Assembly: GCA_004296145.1 (NCBI GenBank)
Contig: SEBM01000061.1
Coordinates: forward strand, 1 to 12,015
Direction of reading: 5' to 3'
DNA from: Flavobacterium sp.
GTDB lineage: Bacteria > Bacteroidota > Bacteroidia > Flavobacteriales > Flavobacteriaceae
Length of the DNA stretch: 12,015 nucleotides
The position numbers and the translations under genes are program-made. Below, one piece after another: positions 1-6,379 of the stretch (positions are counted from its first letter, which is position 1; the number at the start of each line of letters is the position of its first letter). The notes beneath the pieces were generated by a model that saw only the letters and a program-made list of their open reading frames with translations, was not told the origin of the DNA and searched no databases.

Positions 1-1
1 A

Positions 2-1861
2 TACGATTTTATACACAAACTAGGCGAATTAAATATACTACCATCTAAAACGGAAAGTTCTCAAAATGCCAAAGAAGAGATTGAAAATCTGTTAAATTCA
101 AATAAAATAACTATTGAAGAAGTTCTAATTGAGCAACTGAATGTACTAAATGACAATAATGTTTTCCAAAAATTTATTGAGGAAATTATTTTTAGCGCGG
201 AACCAAACGAAGCTGAACGACAATTACATCTATTCGCCATTAACAATGATTTAGAAAAAGATGGACTTATTTTAAAATTGGATAAAGTTAATCTTAAATA
301 TTTGGTAGTTGAATTAACAGAAGATATTGGCGAAGAACTTGAATTGAGAAAGTCTTTGTTGAGGTTTATAGTTGTAGGCAAAAATGTTAATTATCGCCCA
401 GAAATTAACGAAGGTGAATATTTTTTACTTAGAGAGGACACTTGGGATGACTTTAATAGCGTTACAACATTCGGAATGTCATATTACCATGGTAATATTC
501 ATAAGCATACCTTTGGTGACATTAAGATTATGACAAAAGGAGAGAAGATAACGATGAATGTAATTCCAAAAAAATTTTCACTTTTGCCACAAAAATTTTG
601 CTCACTTGGTCAAACTGAAATCTTTTATAAAACTTTAAGTCTCACATTTCCAAAAGATTTTTCTACAATTTTATCTGCATTGTGTGATTGTGCATTTTCT
701 CCAGAAAAATTAGAAAAATTCGAGAGTCATCCGAGATTTATAGATTCATTGATTAGGAACGATGATACAGAACGAGTTCTGCGTACTATTAGACATACAT
801 TATTCAATCATGATATTAGTAATATATTCTCTTTTGTCTACAAATTTAAACCACCTTATTCAAAAACTTCTATTGATGTTGGATTCGATTTTCCAAATAA
901 TCATTATAAAAAGTATTTATATCCTAGATTAAATACAATAACTTCTAATCGTATATATGCAATTATTGGAAAAAATGGCACGGGCAAAACCCAACTATTG
1001 AATTCTATTCCAAAAGATTTGGTAGGTAACGATTCACAGAAATACTTTCCTAGACGACCTGCTTTCAGTAATATCATACATGTCTCCTACAGCATCTTTG
1101 ACAGCTTTAAACCTTCTACAATTATAGATAAAAAATATGTGTATTGTGGTTTGAAAGACGAAAAAGGCGATTTGATAGATTCAAGAAAGTTATTGTTACG
1201 TTTTCATAATTCATGGAAAAAGATAAAATTTAATACCCGAATGGAGAGGTGGAAAGAATTGCTCTCAGGAATAATCGATATGGATTTATTAGATAATTTT
1301 ATTGTAGATGATTTTAATGATAAAAATATTTATAATCGTTACACTGTTGATATTCCAAAATTTCATAAAACCAGAGAAAAATTAAGCTCTGGTCAAAATA
1401 TATTATTATTTATCATAACAGAAATAGTTGCAAACATAAAATATGATTCATTAGTACTATACGATGAACCAGAAACCCATCTCCATCCAAATGCTATAAC
1501 CCAATTGATTGGGACTATATATCAACTAGTGGATGAGTTTCAATCATTTTGTATTATTGGAACACATTCCCCTTTAATAATCCAAGAACTCCTATCAAAA
1601 AACGTTTTAGTTTTAGAAAAAGACGGTGAATTAGCTTCGATTCGGAAGATTGAAATCGAGTCCTTCGGGGAAGACTTATCAAAGCTTACAGAAGATGTAT
1701 TTGGTAATAGAGAGACTTCTAAAAAGTATAAAGAAATTATCTCTCAACAAGTTGAAATTGGTAAAACATATGATGAAATAGTTGGGATGATTACATCCGA
1801 TGGCGTTCCATTAAGTTTGAACACAAGGTTATTTATAACTGGAAAAATTGCACAGAGATGA
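2..1861 (+). CDS. Septu/OLD-like defence ATPase (5' end outside window)
   Basis: The reading frame is open from base 2 to the TGA at 1859-1861, so 619 residues are visible and the true start lies left of the window; a TTG at 278 is internal. Visible-residue motifs: Walker A GKNGTGKT (about 323-330, bases 968-991), ABC-like signature SSGQ (462-465), Walker B VLYDEPETHLHP with D488/E489, and an H-switch in GTHSP (H522). The short signature and DEPE.HLHP block are typical of SMC/OLD/PtuA-type defence ATPases. About 320 residues precede Walker A. They include a helical stretch ending EKDGLIL, resembling AbiJ-type N-termini, and a segment with CSLGQTEIFY; I assign neither firmly. The 4-bp overlap with the HNH gene implies translational coupling and a joint ATPase-nuclease complex, as in PtuA/PtuB (inference). 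DNA is more AT-rich than the serA/serC region. It could alternatively be the ATPase of a retron effector module, whose RT would lie upstream. Confidence 0.85.
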   Translation, partial: YDFIHKLGELNILPSKTESSQNAKEEIENLLNSNKITIEEVLIEQLNVLNDNNVFQKFIEEIIFSAEPNEAERQLHLFAINNDLEKDGLILKLDKVNLKYLVVELTEDIGEELELRKSLLRFIVVGKNVNYRPEINEGEYFLLREDTWDDFNSVTTFGMSYYHGNIHKHTFGDIKIMTKGEKITMNVIPKKFSLLPQKFCSLGQTEIFYKTLSLTFPKDFSTILSALCDCAFSPEKLEKFESHPRFIDSLIRNDDTERVLRTIRHTLFNHDISNIFSFVYKFKPPYSKTSIDVGFDFPNNHYKKYLYPRLNTITSNRIYAIIGKNGTGKTQLLNSIPKDLVGNDSQKYFPRRPAFSNIIHVSYSIFDSFKPSTIIDKKYVYCGLKDEKGDLIDSRKLLLRFHNSWKKIKFNTRMERWKELLSGIIDMDLLDNFIVDDFNDKNIYNRYTVDIPKFHKTREKLSSGQNILLFIITEIVANIKYDSLVLYDEPETHLHPNAITQLIGTIYQLVDEFQSFCIIGTHSPLIIQELLSKNVLVLEKDGELASIRKIEIESFGEDLSKLTEDVFGNRETSKKYKEIISQQVEIGKTYDEIVGMITSDGVPLSLNTRLFITGKIAQR

Positions 1862-2709
1862 AACGACTAGAACCAACTGCAAAGAACCATTATCAATTTC
1901 ATTGTGATGTAATTGCTTCAACAAGACTTCGTCAAAATGACCCAGAGTTTCAAAATCGTTTAAATGCAATAGGTGCAGAATTGACTCCATTATTTATTCA
2001 ATATGCTCAAAATTTTGCTGAAAACAATTTGACAGCAACATTACCAAGGTTGACCACCGATATTGAAAAATCAAATCTGATAAGTTTGTACAAATTTGAC
2101 CGCAAATTAATCAAAGAGTTAAAAAAGGAAGTTACAACTACAGCAACTGGTAGAATAATTTCAACTTGCCAAAACTGTACAATAAATAGTGCAAATACAT
2201 TCGACCATATTTTGCCAAAAGAAATATATGCAGAATTTTCAGTTAACCCCCTAAATTTATTTCCAACTTGTTCAGAATGCAACAGTCACAAGAATACACA
2301 ATGGCAGAATGCAGGAGTACCATATTTTTTAAATCTATATTTAAATAACTTACCATCTGTTCAGTATTTATTTGTCGACTTAACATTTAATGAAAATTAC
2401 CTAACGACCGTTTTTCGTCTTCAATACCATAATACAATAGACCCGCAACTTTGGCAAATAATACAATCACACTACTCAAGACTACATTTATTGCGACGAT
2501 TTAGTGGAGAGATAGACAGAGTAATTCCAAAACTTGTTGCGCAGGTCAAAGCTAATCAAAAACATCTTGATTTTCCTATAATTAAAGAAGCCGTTTTAGA
2601 CCAAATTAACGATGAAAAGTTATTTTTTGGACATAATTTTTGGGAAACTATACTTCGTCTTGCTTTAATAAATCACCCAAATTTTTTAGCTTTTGTCAAT
2701 GCTAACTAA
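1858..2709 (+). CDS. HNH endonuclease, PtuB-like partner of the ATPase
   Basis: A 283-residue protein whose ATG overlaps the ATPase stop (ATGA at 1858-1861). The centre holds an HNH nuclease fold with a structural zinc knuckle: CQNC (C104, C107), DHILPK with the metal/catalytic pair D116-H117, a conserved N133-L in NPLNLFPTC, and CSECNSHK (C138, C141, N142, H144, K145). The flanks, about 100 residues before and 135 after, are mainly helical with no motif I recognise; the C-terminal part is rich in aromatic and aliphatic residues and may bind the ATPase. HNH proteins cleave DNA, or RNA in some cases, using one metal ion. The translational coupling and the HNH-plus-ATPase pairing point to a Septu-like (PtuAB) anti-phage module or the equivalent retron effector (inference). 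The active-site residues look intact, so the nuclease is probably functional. No restriction methylase is visible, so self-DNA protection would have to come from ATPase gating. Confidence 0.85.
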   Translation: MKRLEPTAKNHYQFHCDVIASTRLRQNDPEFQNRLNAIGAELTPLFIQYAQNFAENNLTATLPRLTTDIEKSNLISLYKFDRKLIKELKKEVTTTATGRIISTCQNCTINSANTFDHILPKEIYAEFSVNPLNLFPTCSECNSHKNTQWQNAGVPYFLNLYLNNLPSVQYLFVDLTFNENYLTTVFRLQYHNTIDPQLWQIIQSHYSRLHLLRRFSGEIDRVIPKLVAQVKANQKHLDFPIIKEAVLDQINDEKLFFGHNFWETILRLALINHPNFLAFVNAN

Positions 2710-2731
2710 ATTATAAACCAAGTTTATAATT
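2709..2731. terminator. AT-rich hairpin after HNH gene
   Basis: Arms AATTATAAAC (2709-2718) and GTTTATAATT (2722-2731) pair perfectly over 10 bp around a CAA loop, starting inside the HNH stop codon. It may terminate the defence transcript, but no clear T-tract follows, so function is uncertain. Its right arm overlaps a second, wider inverted repeat, so alternative structures can form. Confidence 0.5.
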
Positions 2732-2775
2732 GAATTATGGTCTGCCATTTTAGATTTTCAAGAAATAATTCAATT
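2728..2775. repeat. 11-bp inverted repeat between defence cassette and DUF2400 remnant
   Basis: AATTGAATTAT at 2728-2738 is the exact reverse complement of ATAATTCAATT at 2765-2775, separated by 26 bases. It sits between two convergent genes and reaches into the stop codon of the DUF2400 remnant. It could act as a shared transcription stop, or be a relic of the event that placed the defence cassette here. Confidence 0.5.
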
Positions 2776-3306
2776 TACTACATTAATTACCTGCATTAAC
2801 ATGTTAATACGTTTCGCAGCAGAATTATTTAGCGGATCAGAAATGTGTTTTTGAGTTCGCGGAAGATGTTCGGTTTCAAAAAAAATCTTTTTGAATTCGT
2901 GAATGCTCTTTTGCAAACTGTCATTTTCCTGATTTTTAGCAAAAACAGCTTCCAGTCCGTTGTGGTTTTTATAGATATTCTGCAAGCCTTTTATAAAACC
3001 TGCAAAATCATTTCCGTTAAAAGTTCTGTGAACAAAAGTTTCAAGGCGCGCCAAATGTTCATCAGAATGGGACATAACAAAATCGTAGGGCGTGTTTCCC
3101 ATTAACTCCATCATTCGGTGCGAATTTTTGATGATCATTTTTCGATTTCCCCAAGCGATAGAAGCACTTAAAAATCCTGCGATTTCGACATCTTCTTTTT
3201 GAGAAAATAAATGAGGAATCTGTACAGGATCACTTTCTATAAAATCCTGATTATTATATTGAATGACTTTTTCGTCGAGAAATTCTTTGAGTTCTTTTTG
3301 GGTCAT
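2770..3306 (-). pseudogene. TIGR02757/DUF2400 family protein, C-terminus missing
   Basis: The 178-residue frame starts at ATG 3306 (MTQKELKEFLDEK) and matches the N-terminal two thirds of the TIGR02757 (DUF2400) family, recognisable from ESDPVQIPHLF, AGFLSASIAWGNRKMI and SDPLNNSAAKRINM. Family members are normally about 250 residues, and after RINM continue with a conserved tryptophan-containing segment and a long C-terminal part. Here the match stops at about residue 169 (near base 2800) and is replaced by LMQVINVVN and a TGA. No remainder of the family sequence is visible in the 60 bases beyond, before the HNH stop, so this is a 3' deletion or replacement rather than a simple frameshift. 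The family's function is not established to my knowledge. The break coincides with the edge of the defence cassette. The product is probably non-functional, or a shortened protein. Confidence 0.8.
2795..2808. repeat. Perfect 14-bp palindrome at the DUF2400 breakpoint
   Basis: ATTAACATGTTAAT is its own reverse complement and covers the codons where the DUF2400 homology ends. It is a candidate recombination core or operator-like site, but AT-rich palindromes also arise by chance. Confidence 0.5.
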
Positions 3307-3363
3307 GTTTAAAATGAAAGTTCTTGAAATACGTAAATCCCTAGTTCAGATAGGAGCGGCTTC

Positions 3364-3396
3364 CTTTTTGTCTCGTTAAAAAAACGAGACAAAAAG
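3364..3396. terminator. 14-bp perfect hairpin downstream of the LolD-like gene
   Basis: Arms 3364-3377 (CTTTTTGTCTCGTT) and 3383-3396 pair perfectly around an AAAAA loop. The hairpin lies 35 bases past the stop of the minus-strand ABC ATPase gene and before the DUF2400 gene, so it probably ends the ABC transcript. The T-runs are inside the stem, not after it. The flanks GGAGCGGC (3353-3360) and GATATAGTG (3396-3404) resemble, from memory, a repeat family common between Flavobacterium genes. That resemblance is a recollection, not a search result. Confidence 0.65.
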
Positions 3397-3431
3397 ATAT
3401 AGTGATCCCAAAACTTCGGGAGAAACAGATC

Positions 3432-4310
3432 TTAATTACTAATCTGGCCATCAACCATAACTAGTTTTCTGTCAGCCATGTTAGCTAATTCTTCGTTGTG
3501 CGTTACAATTACAAAAGTTTGTCCAAATTCATCGCGAAGCTGGAAAAACAATTGATGTAAATTTTCTGCAGATTGCGTGTCCAGATTTCCCGAAGGCTCA
3601 TCGGCAAAAATAACATCCGGTTTATTAATCAGCGCTCTGGCAACTGCCACACGCTGCTGTTCTCCGCCCGAAAGCTCGCTTGGTTTGTGATTAATTCTGT
3701 GAGATAAACCCAAATACTCTAAAAGTCTTTTTGCCTCTTTTTCGGTTTCTGCTTTTGGTTTGTTGGCCATAAAAGCAGGAATACAAACATTTTCTAAAGC
3801 TGTAAATTCGGGCAACAATTGATGAAACTGAAAAATAAAACCAAGGTTTAAATTTCTGAATTGGGATAAAATTTTGTCTTTTTTGCTCTTCTTTTTGAAG
3901 TATCTCGTGTAGTAAATAATCGCTACAACAAAAGGTACTAAAAGAATACCGTGGAGAACCTGACTGTAAAGATCATTTTCGATTTTATGCTTTAAAAATA
4001 AAAAATACACAATGACTTTAACGCAATAAGCGGCAAAACCCCAGGAAATAATCTTAAATGTTTTTTCTTCTTTTGAATGATCAGTCTCTACGTCCTGAAG
4101 CTGTAATATATTTTCACCATTAATGGTTAAAGATGATTCTGAGTTTCTTTCCGGTTTATCTAATGTTCCCAGGATTTGTAAAAGTGTTGTTTTTCCAGCG
4201 CCAGAAGCTCCGACGATTGAAACAATTTCTCCTTTTTTAATATGCAGATTCACTCCTTTTAGAACTTCTAGCTGATCGTAGAATTTATGTATATTTTTTG
4301 CGTGTATCAT
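3432..4310 (-). CDS. LolD-like ABC transporter ATPase with inserted membrane hairpin
   Basis: A 292-residue ABC ATPase of the LolD/MacB type, which powers release of lipoproteins from the inner membrane with LolC/E-type permeases (family knowledge). All core motifs are present: Walker A GASGAGKT (34-41), Q-loop in FIFQFHQLL (Q161), signature LSGGEQ (213-218), Walker B VIFADEPSG with E238, D-loop GNLD, H-loop H271. QFHQLLPEFTALENV is close to E. coli LolD. Family members are about 220-235 residues. The excess is a block at roughly 74-148 (bases 3867-4091), between SLTINGENILQ and FRNLNLGF. It contains two hydrophobic stretches (about 86-106 and 115-137) joined by a short loop and followed by KKKSKKDK, consistent with a membrane hairpin whose ends are cytoplasmic. 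No permease gene is adjacent. ATPase function appears preserved; the insert's role is unknown. Confidence 0.88.
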   Translation of the reverse strand: MIHAKNIHKFYDQLEVLKGVNLHIKKGEIVSIVGASGAGKTTLLQILGTLDKPERNSESSLTINGENILQLQDVETDHSKEEKTFKIISWGFAAYCVKVIVYFLFLKHKIENDLYSQVLHGILLVPFVVAIIYYTRYFKKKSKKDKILSQFRNLNLGFIFQFHQLLPEFTALENVCIPAFMANKPKAETEKEAKRLLEYLGLSHRINHKPSELSGGEQQRVAVARALINKPDVIFADEPSGNLDTQSAENLHQLFFQLRDEFGQTFVIVTHNEELANMADRKLVMVDGQISN

Positions 4311-4448
4311 TTATGAATCTGTTTTTACAAAGAAACAAAGATTATGTCGATATTAAAATGGGTTGTAACAGAATTTTAGGAAGATTATTTTACGGGAGCG
4401 TTATTCGGAATTTTATTTTACATTTAATTGAAAATAAACTACGGAAAG

Positions 4449-5168
4449 ATGAAATTAAAAATTGGGATTTTAATTTTAGCAATTGCAGTTCTGGCTGTTT
4501 TTGTAAATGCAAAAACATATTCTGACGATCGCTTTTTGACTTATGTTGTCGATTTGAAAAAACAGGATTTGAAATTGTTTTATAAAAATGAAAAGGGTGA
4601 GAATTTTGGAAGTATCCAGAATTTAAAAAATTGGATAGAAAATCATCATCTAAAACTAGAATTTGCGATGAATGGCGGTATGTATAAGAAAGATAATTCG
4701 CCACAAGGACTTTATATAGAAAAACAAAAAGAACTTTTTCCTTTAGATACCGCAGAGGCGCAAGGAAATTTTTATTTAAAGCCAAATGGTGTGTTTTATC
4801 TAACGACAGGAAATAATGCTAAAATCTGTACTACCGAAAAATTTCAAAATAATGGAAAGATTGCCTATGCAACACAATCCGGTCCAATGTTAGTTGTTGA
4901 TAATCAGATTCATTCTGCTTTTAAAGAAGGCTCTCCAAATCTTAATATCAGAAACGGTGTCGGAATTTTACCAGACGGGAAAGTACTTTTTGTCATGTCC
5001 AAAACAGAGATTAATTTTTATGATTTTGCCAAGTATTTTAAAGATGCAGGATGCAGAAACGCCTTATATTTAGACGGTTTTGTGTCACGCGCGTATGTTC
5101 CTTCTGAGAAATGGATTCAGACTGACGGAAATTTTGGTGTGTTATTTGCAGTAACATCAAAAAAATAA
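4449..5168 (+). CDS. Secreted phosphodiester glycosidase family protein (NAGPA/DUF2233)
   Basis: The ATG at 4449 gives a 239-residue protein with a clear signal peptide: MKLK, a hydrophobic core, and probable cleavage after VNA at about residue 21. An upstream TTG at 4428 would bury this signal and is rejected. The mature part fits the phosphodiester glycosidase family (PF09992; earlier DUF2233), named after the enzyme that uncovers mannose-6-phosphate on lysosomal proteins. Visible family motifs are NGGMY (75-79), TQSGPMLV (142-149), IRNGVGIL (167-174), and ALYLDG with D209 near the C-terminus. In bacteria the family probably removes sugars from phosphodiester links in the envelope or in exopolysaccharides; the substrate here cannot be read from sequence. 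It probably acts in the periplasm or outside the cell. It is divergent from the ABC ATPase gene and lies 6 bases before the next gene, so the two plus-strand genes are probably co-transcribed. Confidence 0.85.
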   Translation: MKLKIGILILAIAVLAVFVNAKTYSDDRFLTYVVDLKKQDLKLFYKNEKGENFGSIQNLKNWIENHHLKLEFAMNGGMYKKDNSPQGLYIEKQKELFPLDTAEAQGNFYLKPNGVFYLTTGNNAKICTTEKFQNNGKIAYATQSGPMLVVDNQIHSAFKEGSPNLNIRNGVGILPDGKVLFVMSKTEINFYDFAKYFKDAGCRNALYLDGFVSRAYVPSEKWIQTDGNFGVLFAVTSKK

Positions 5169-5174
5169 AATTAG

Positions 5175-5465
5175 ATGAAAACAAAAGAAATGGTTTTTGA
5201 AGAAGAAAAACAGAGAAAGTTACTGTTAGGATTACTTTTTGATGCTATCGGAATGATTTCTTATTCTGTATTAGGGTTAGCAGAGACAATTGATTTTATC
5301 TGGGCGCCGCTTGCAGGTTTTTTAATGACTTATATGTACAAAGGACGAGTAGGGAAGGTTGCGGGTTTTTTGGCTTTTCTTGAAGAGATTCTGCCATTTA
5401 CAGATATTATTCCGTCATTTACTATCACTTGGATTTACACTTATTATTTCCAAAAAAAGAAATAG
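5175..5465 (+). CDS. Small integral membrane protein, function unknown
   Basis: A 96-residue protein starting 6 bases after the glycosidase stop, probably on the same transcript. An acidic/basic N-terminus (MVFEEEKQRK) is followed by hydrophobic segments at about 17-36, 41-56 and 62-90, with a charged YKGRVGK turn (55-61) and a lysine-rich end. Similar small membrane proteins, with FDAIGMISY at the front and an IPSFTITWIYTY-like end, are common in Flavobacteriia as far as I recall. No catalytic motif is visible, so no function is assigned. Its TAG stop (5463-5465) touches the stop of the convergent DUF6787 gene with no intervening base. Confidence 0.75.
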   Translation: MKTKEMVFEEEKQRKLLLGLLFDAIGMISYSVLGLAETIDFIWAPLAGFLMTYMYKGRVGKVAGFLAFLEEILPFTDIIPSFTITWIYTYYFQKKK

Positions 5466-5768
5466 TTAATCTTTAAACAAAAAACCAAGTCCCATACTTT
5501 TGAGCATTCTTTTTTCGAAATTCCAAAAGAAACGATATTGCCCAAAAATAGTTCCTATTGCAACCAGTAAGACCTGATAAATAGGAAAAATAATAATGAG
5601 TCTGATTAGGGTAAACCAGCCGCCAAAATCTTCTTTGGTAATGCCTAACCAAACGCAAAAAGGTTTAGACAGCCATGCAGATGCCGATCCGGTGATGGCA
5701 AAAACAACAAATATGATAATGAATTGAAAGTTTGAGGTGATGCCCCAGCGTTGTTTTAATTTATTCAT
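5466..5768 (-). CDS. DUF6787 family membrane protein
   Basis: A 100-residue protein starting at ATG 5768. It has an N-terminal MNKLKQRWGI typical of the family, two hydrophobic spans (about 14-34 and 53-76), and a conserved-looking FGQYRFFWNFEKRM after the second span, which matches my recollection of the Bacteroidota DUF6787 family. Its function is unknown. Both spans are preceded by polar turns (SKPFCVWLGITKEDFGG between them), suggesting a simple membrane hairpin with both ends in the cytoplasm. It lies 32 bases downstream of the lipoprotein gene in the same direction, so the two are probably one transcript. A different frame at 5473-5658 is a shadow and not a gene. Confidence 0.75.
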   Translation of the reverse strand: MNKLKQRWGITSNFQFIIIFVVFAITGSASAWLSKPFCVWLGITKEDFGGWFTLIRLIIIFPIYQVLLVAIGTIFGQYRFFWNFEKRMLKSMGLGFLFKD

Positions 5769-5800
5769 CTTTATTTATAATGATTACAAATATAACAACA

Positions 5801-6238
5801 TTATCGGGATGGAACATATCCCCAAAGTTTTTGTTTATAAGTATTTTGAAAATAAATCATGTAATTGTAAATTAAGTAATTTACCTCATAGCCGTATTTT
5901 GTAGTCGAGTTGTAGTTAATGCTCATTTCGTATAGATTAGGATCATAACGAAGAGGCTGTAAAACACGGCTATTCCATTCGGTTATATATTGATTGTTTT
6001 TATTTTCCAGATAAGAAAGCGAATGAAAGTTGCGAGGATAAGCTCTTGAAACTAGCCAGTTGCTAAATCCGTTGTCAATAATTATAACCTCATATTCTAA
6101 AGAGTCATTAGCAATTCTTACGGTATCATTTACCGCTACATTTTTTGCAGGCAGATTTGTATCAGCAACATTTTTAGAAGTTGTAGAACAAGCAATGATC
6201 ACAAACAAAAGAATTAATATGGAAATGCTCTTTTTCAT
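5801..6238 (-). CDS. DUF6146-like outer-envelope lipoprotein
   Basis: A 145-residue protein starting at ATG 6238. Its N-terminus is a lipoprotein signal peptide: MKK, a hydrophobic run, then a lipobox-like VIIAC with the acylated cysteine at residue 17, followed by a polar linker rich in S, T, N and A. The C-terminal domain is rich in aromatic residues and Asn, with SRAYPRNF, ITEWNSRVLQP, and YGYEVNYLIYNYMIYFQN near the end. This pattern agrees with the Bacteroidota DUF6146 family as I remember it. Function is unknown. The linker lacks a marked acidic run directly after Cys (it reads STTSKN), which argues weakly against surface export by the Bacteroidota lipoprotein export signal. It probably shares a transcript with the DUF6787 gene 32 bases downstream. 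Confidence 0.75.
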   Translation of the reverse strand: MKKSISILILLFVIIACSTTSKNVADTNLPAKNVAVNDTVRIANDSLEYEVIIIDNGFSNWLVSRAYPRNFHSLSYLENKNNQYITEWNSRVLQPLRYDPNLYEMSINYNSTTKYGYEVNYLIYNYMIYFQNTYKQKLWGYVPSR

Positions 6239-6292
6239 AGTATAAATTTACAAATAAATCTTTAATGAATATTTGTATTTAACATTTTTTGA

Positions 6293-6374
6293 TAAAGGTT
6301 CAAAGCTGCAAAGGTTCAAAGTGACAAAGTTTTTTCCCTCTGTCCCTCTGAACCTTTGCAGCTTTGTACCTTTA
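6293..6374. repeat. Intergenic inverted repeat built of 8-bp CAAAGNNN units
   Basis: The left half is a run of 8-bp units starting at 6293, 6301, 6309, 6317 and 6325 (TAAAGGTT, CAAAGCTG, CAAAGGTT, CAAAGTGA, CAAAGTTT). The right half is the inverse. 6301-6318 is the exact reverse complement of 6349-6366 (18 bp), and after one mismatch seven more pairs join 6293-6299 to 6368-6374. A weaker pairing continues inward around a T-run at 6330-6335. It lies directly 3' of the EF-hand gene, so the transcript would form a long hairpin that could terminate or protect the mRNA. It resembles a dispersed intergenic repeat rather than a unique terminator. Confidence 0.85.
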
Positions 6375-6379
6375 AAAAC

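Noticed and set aside
278..280. TTG as the start of the defence ATPase
   Set aside because: The same frame is open to base 2 and encodes a plausible protein segment upstream, so the start lies outside the window.
2..2709. A complete retron
   Set aside because: No reverse transcriptase motif or msr-msd-like RNA is visible; the upstream part that could hold them is outside the window.
4298..4525. 75-codon plus-strand frame across the lolD-glycosidase gap
   Set aside because: It ends inside the signal-peptide region of the glycosidase in another frame and has no start context or motif.
6293..6374. CRISPR-like periodicity
   Set aside because: The units are only 8 bp with no spacers and are arranged as an inverted repeat, so this is not a CRISPR array.
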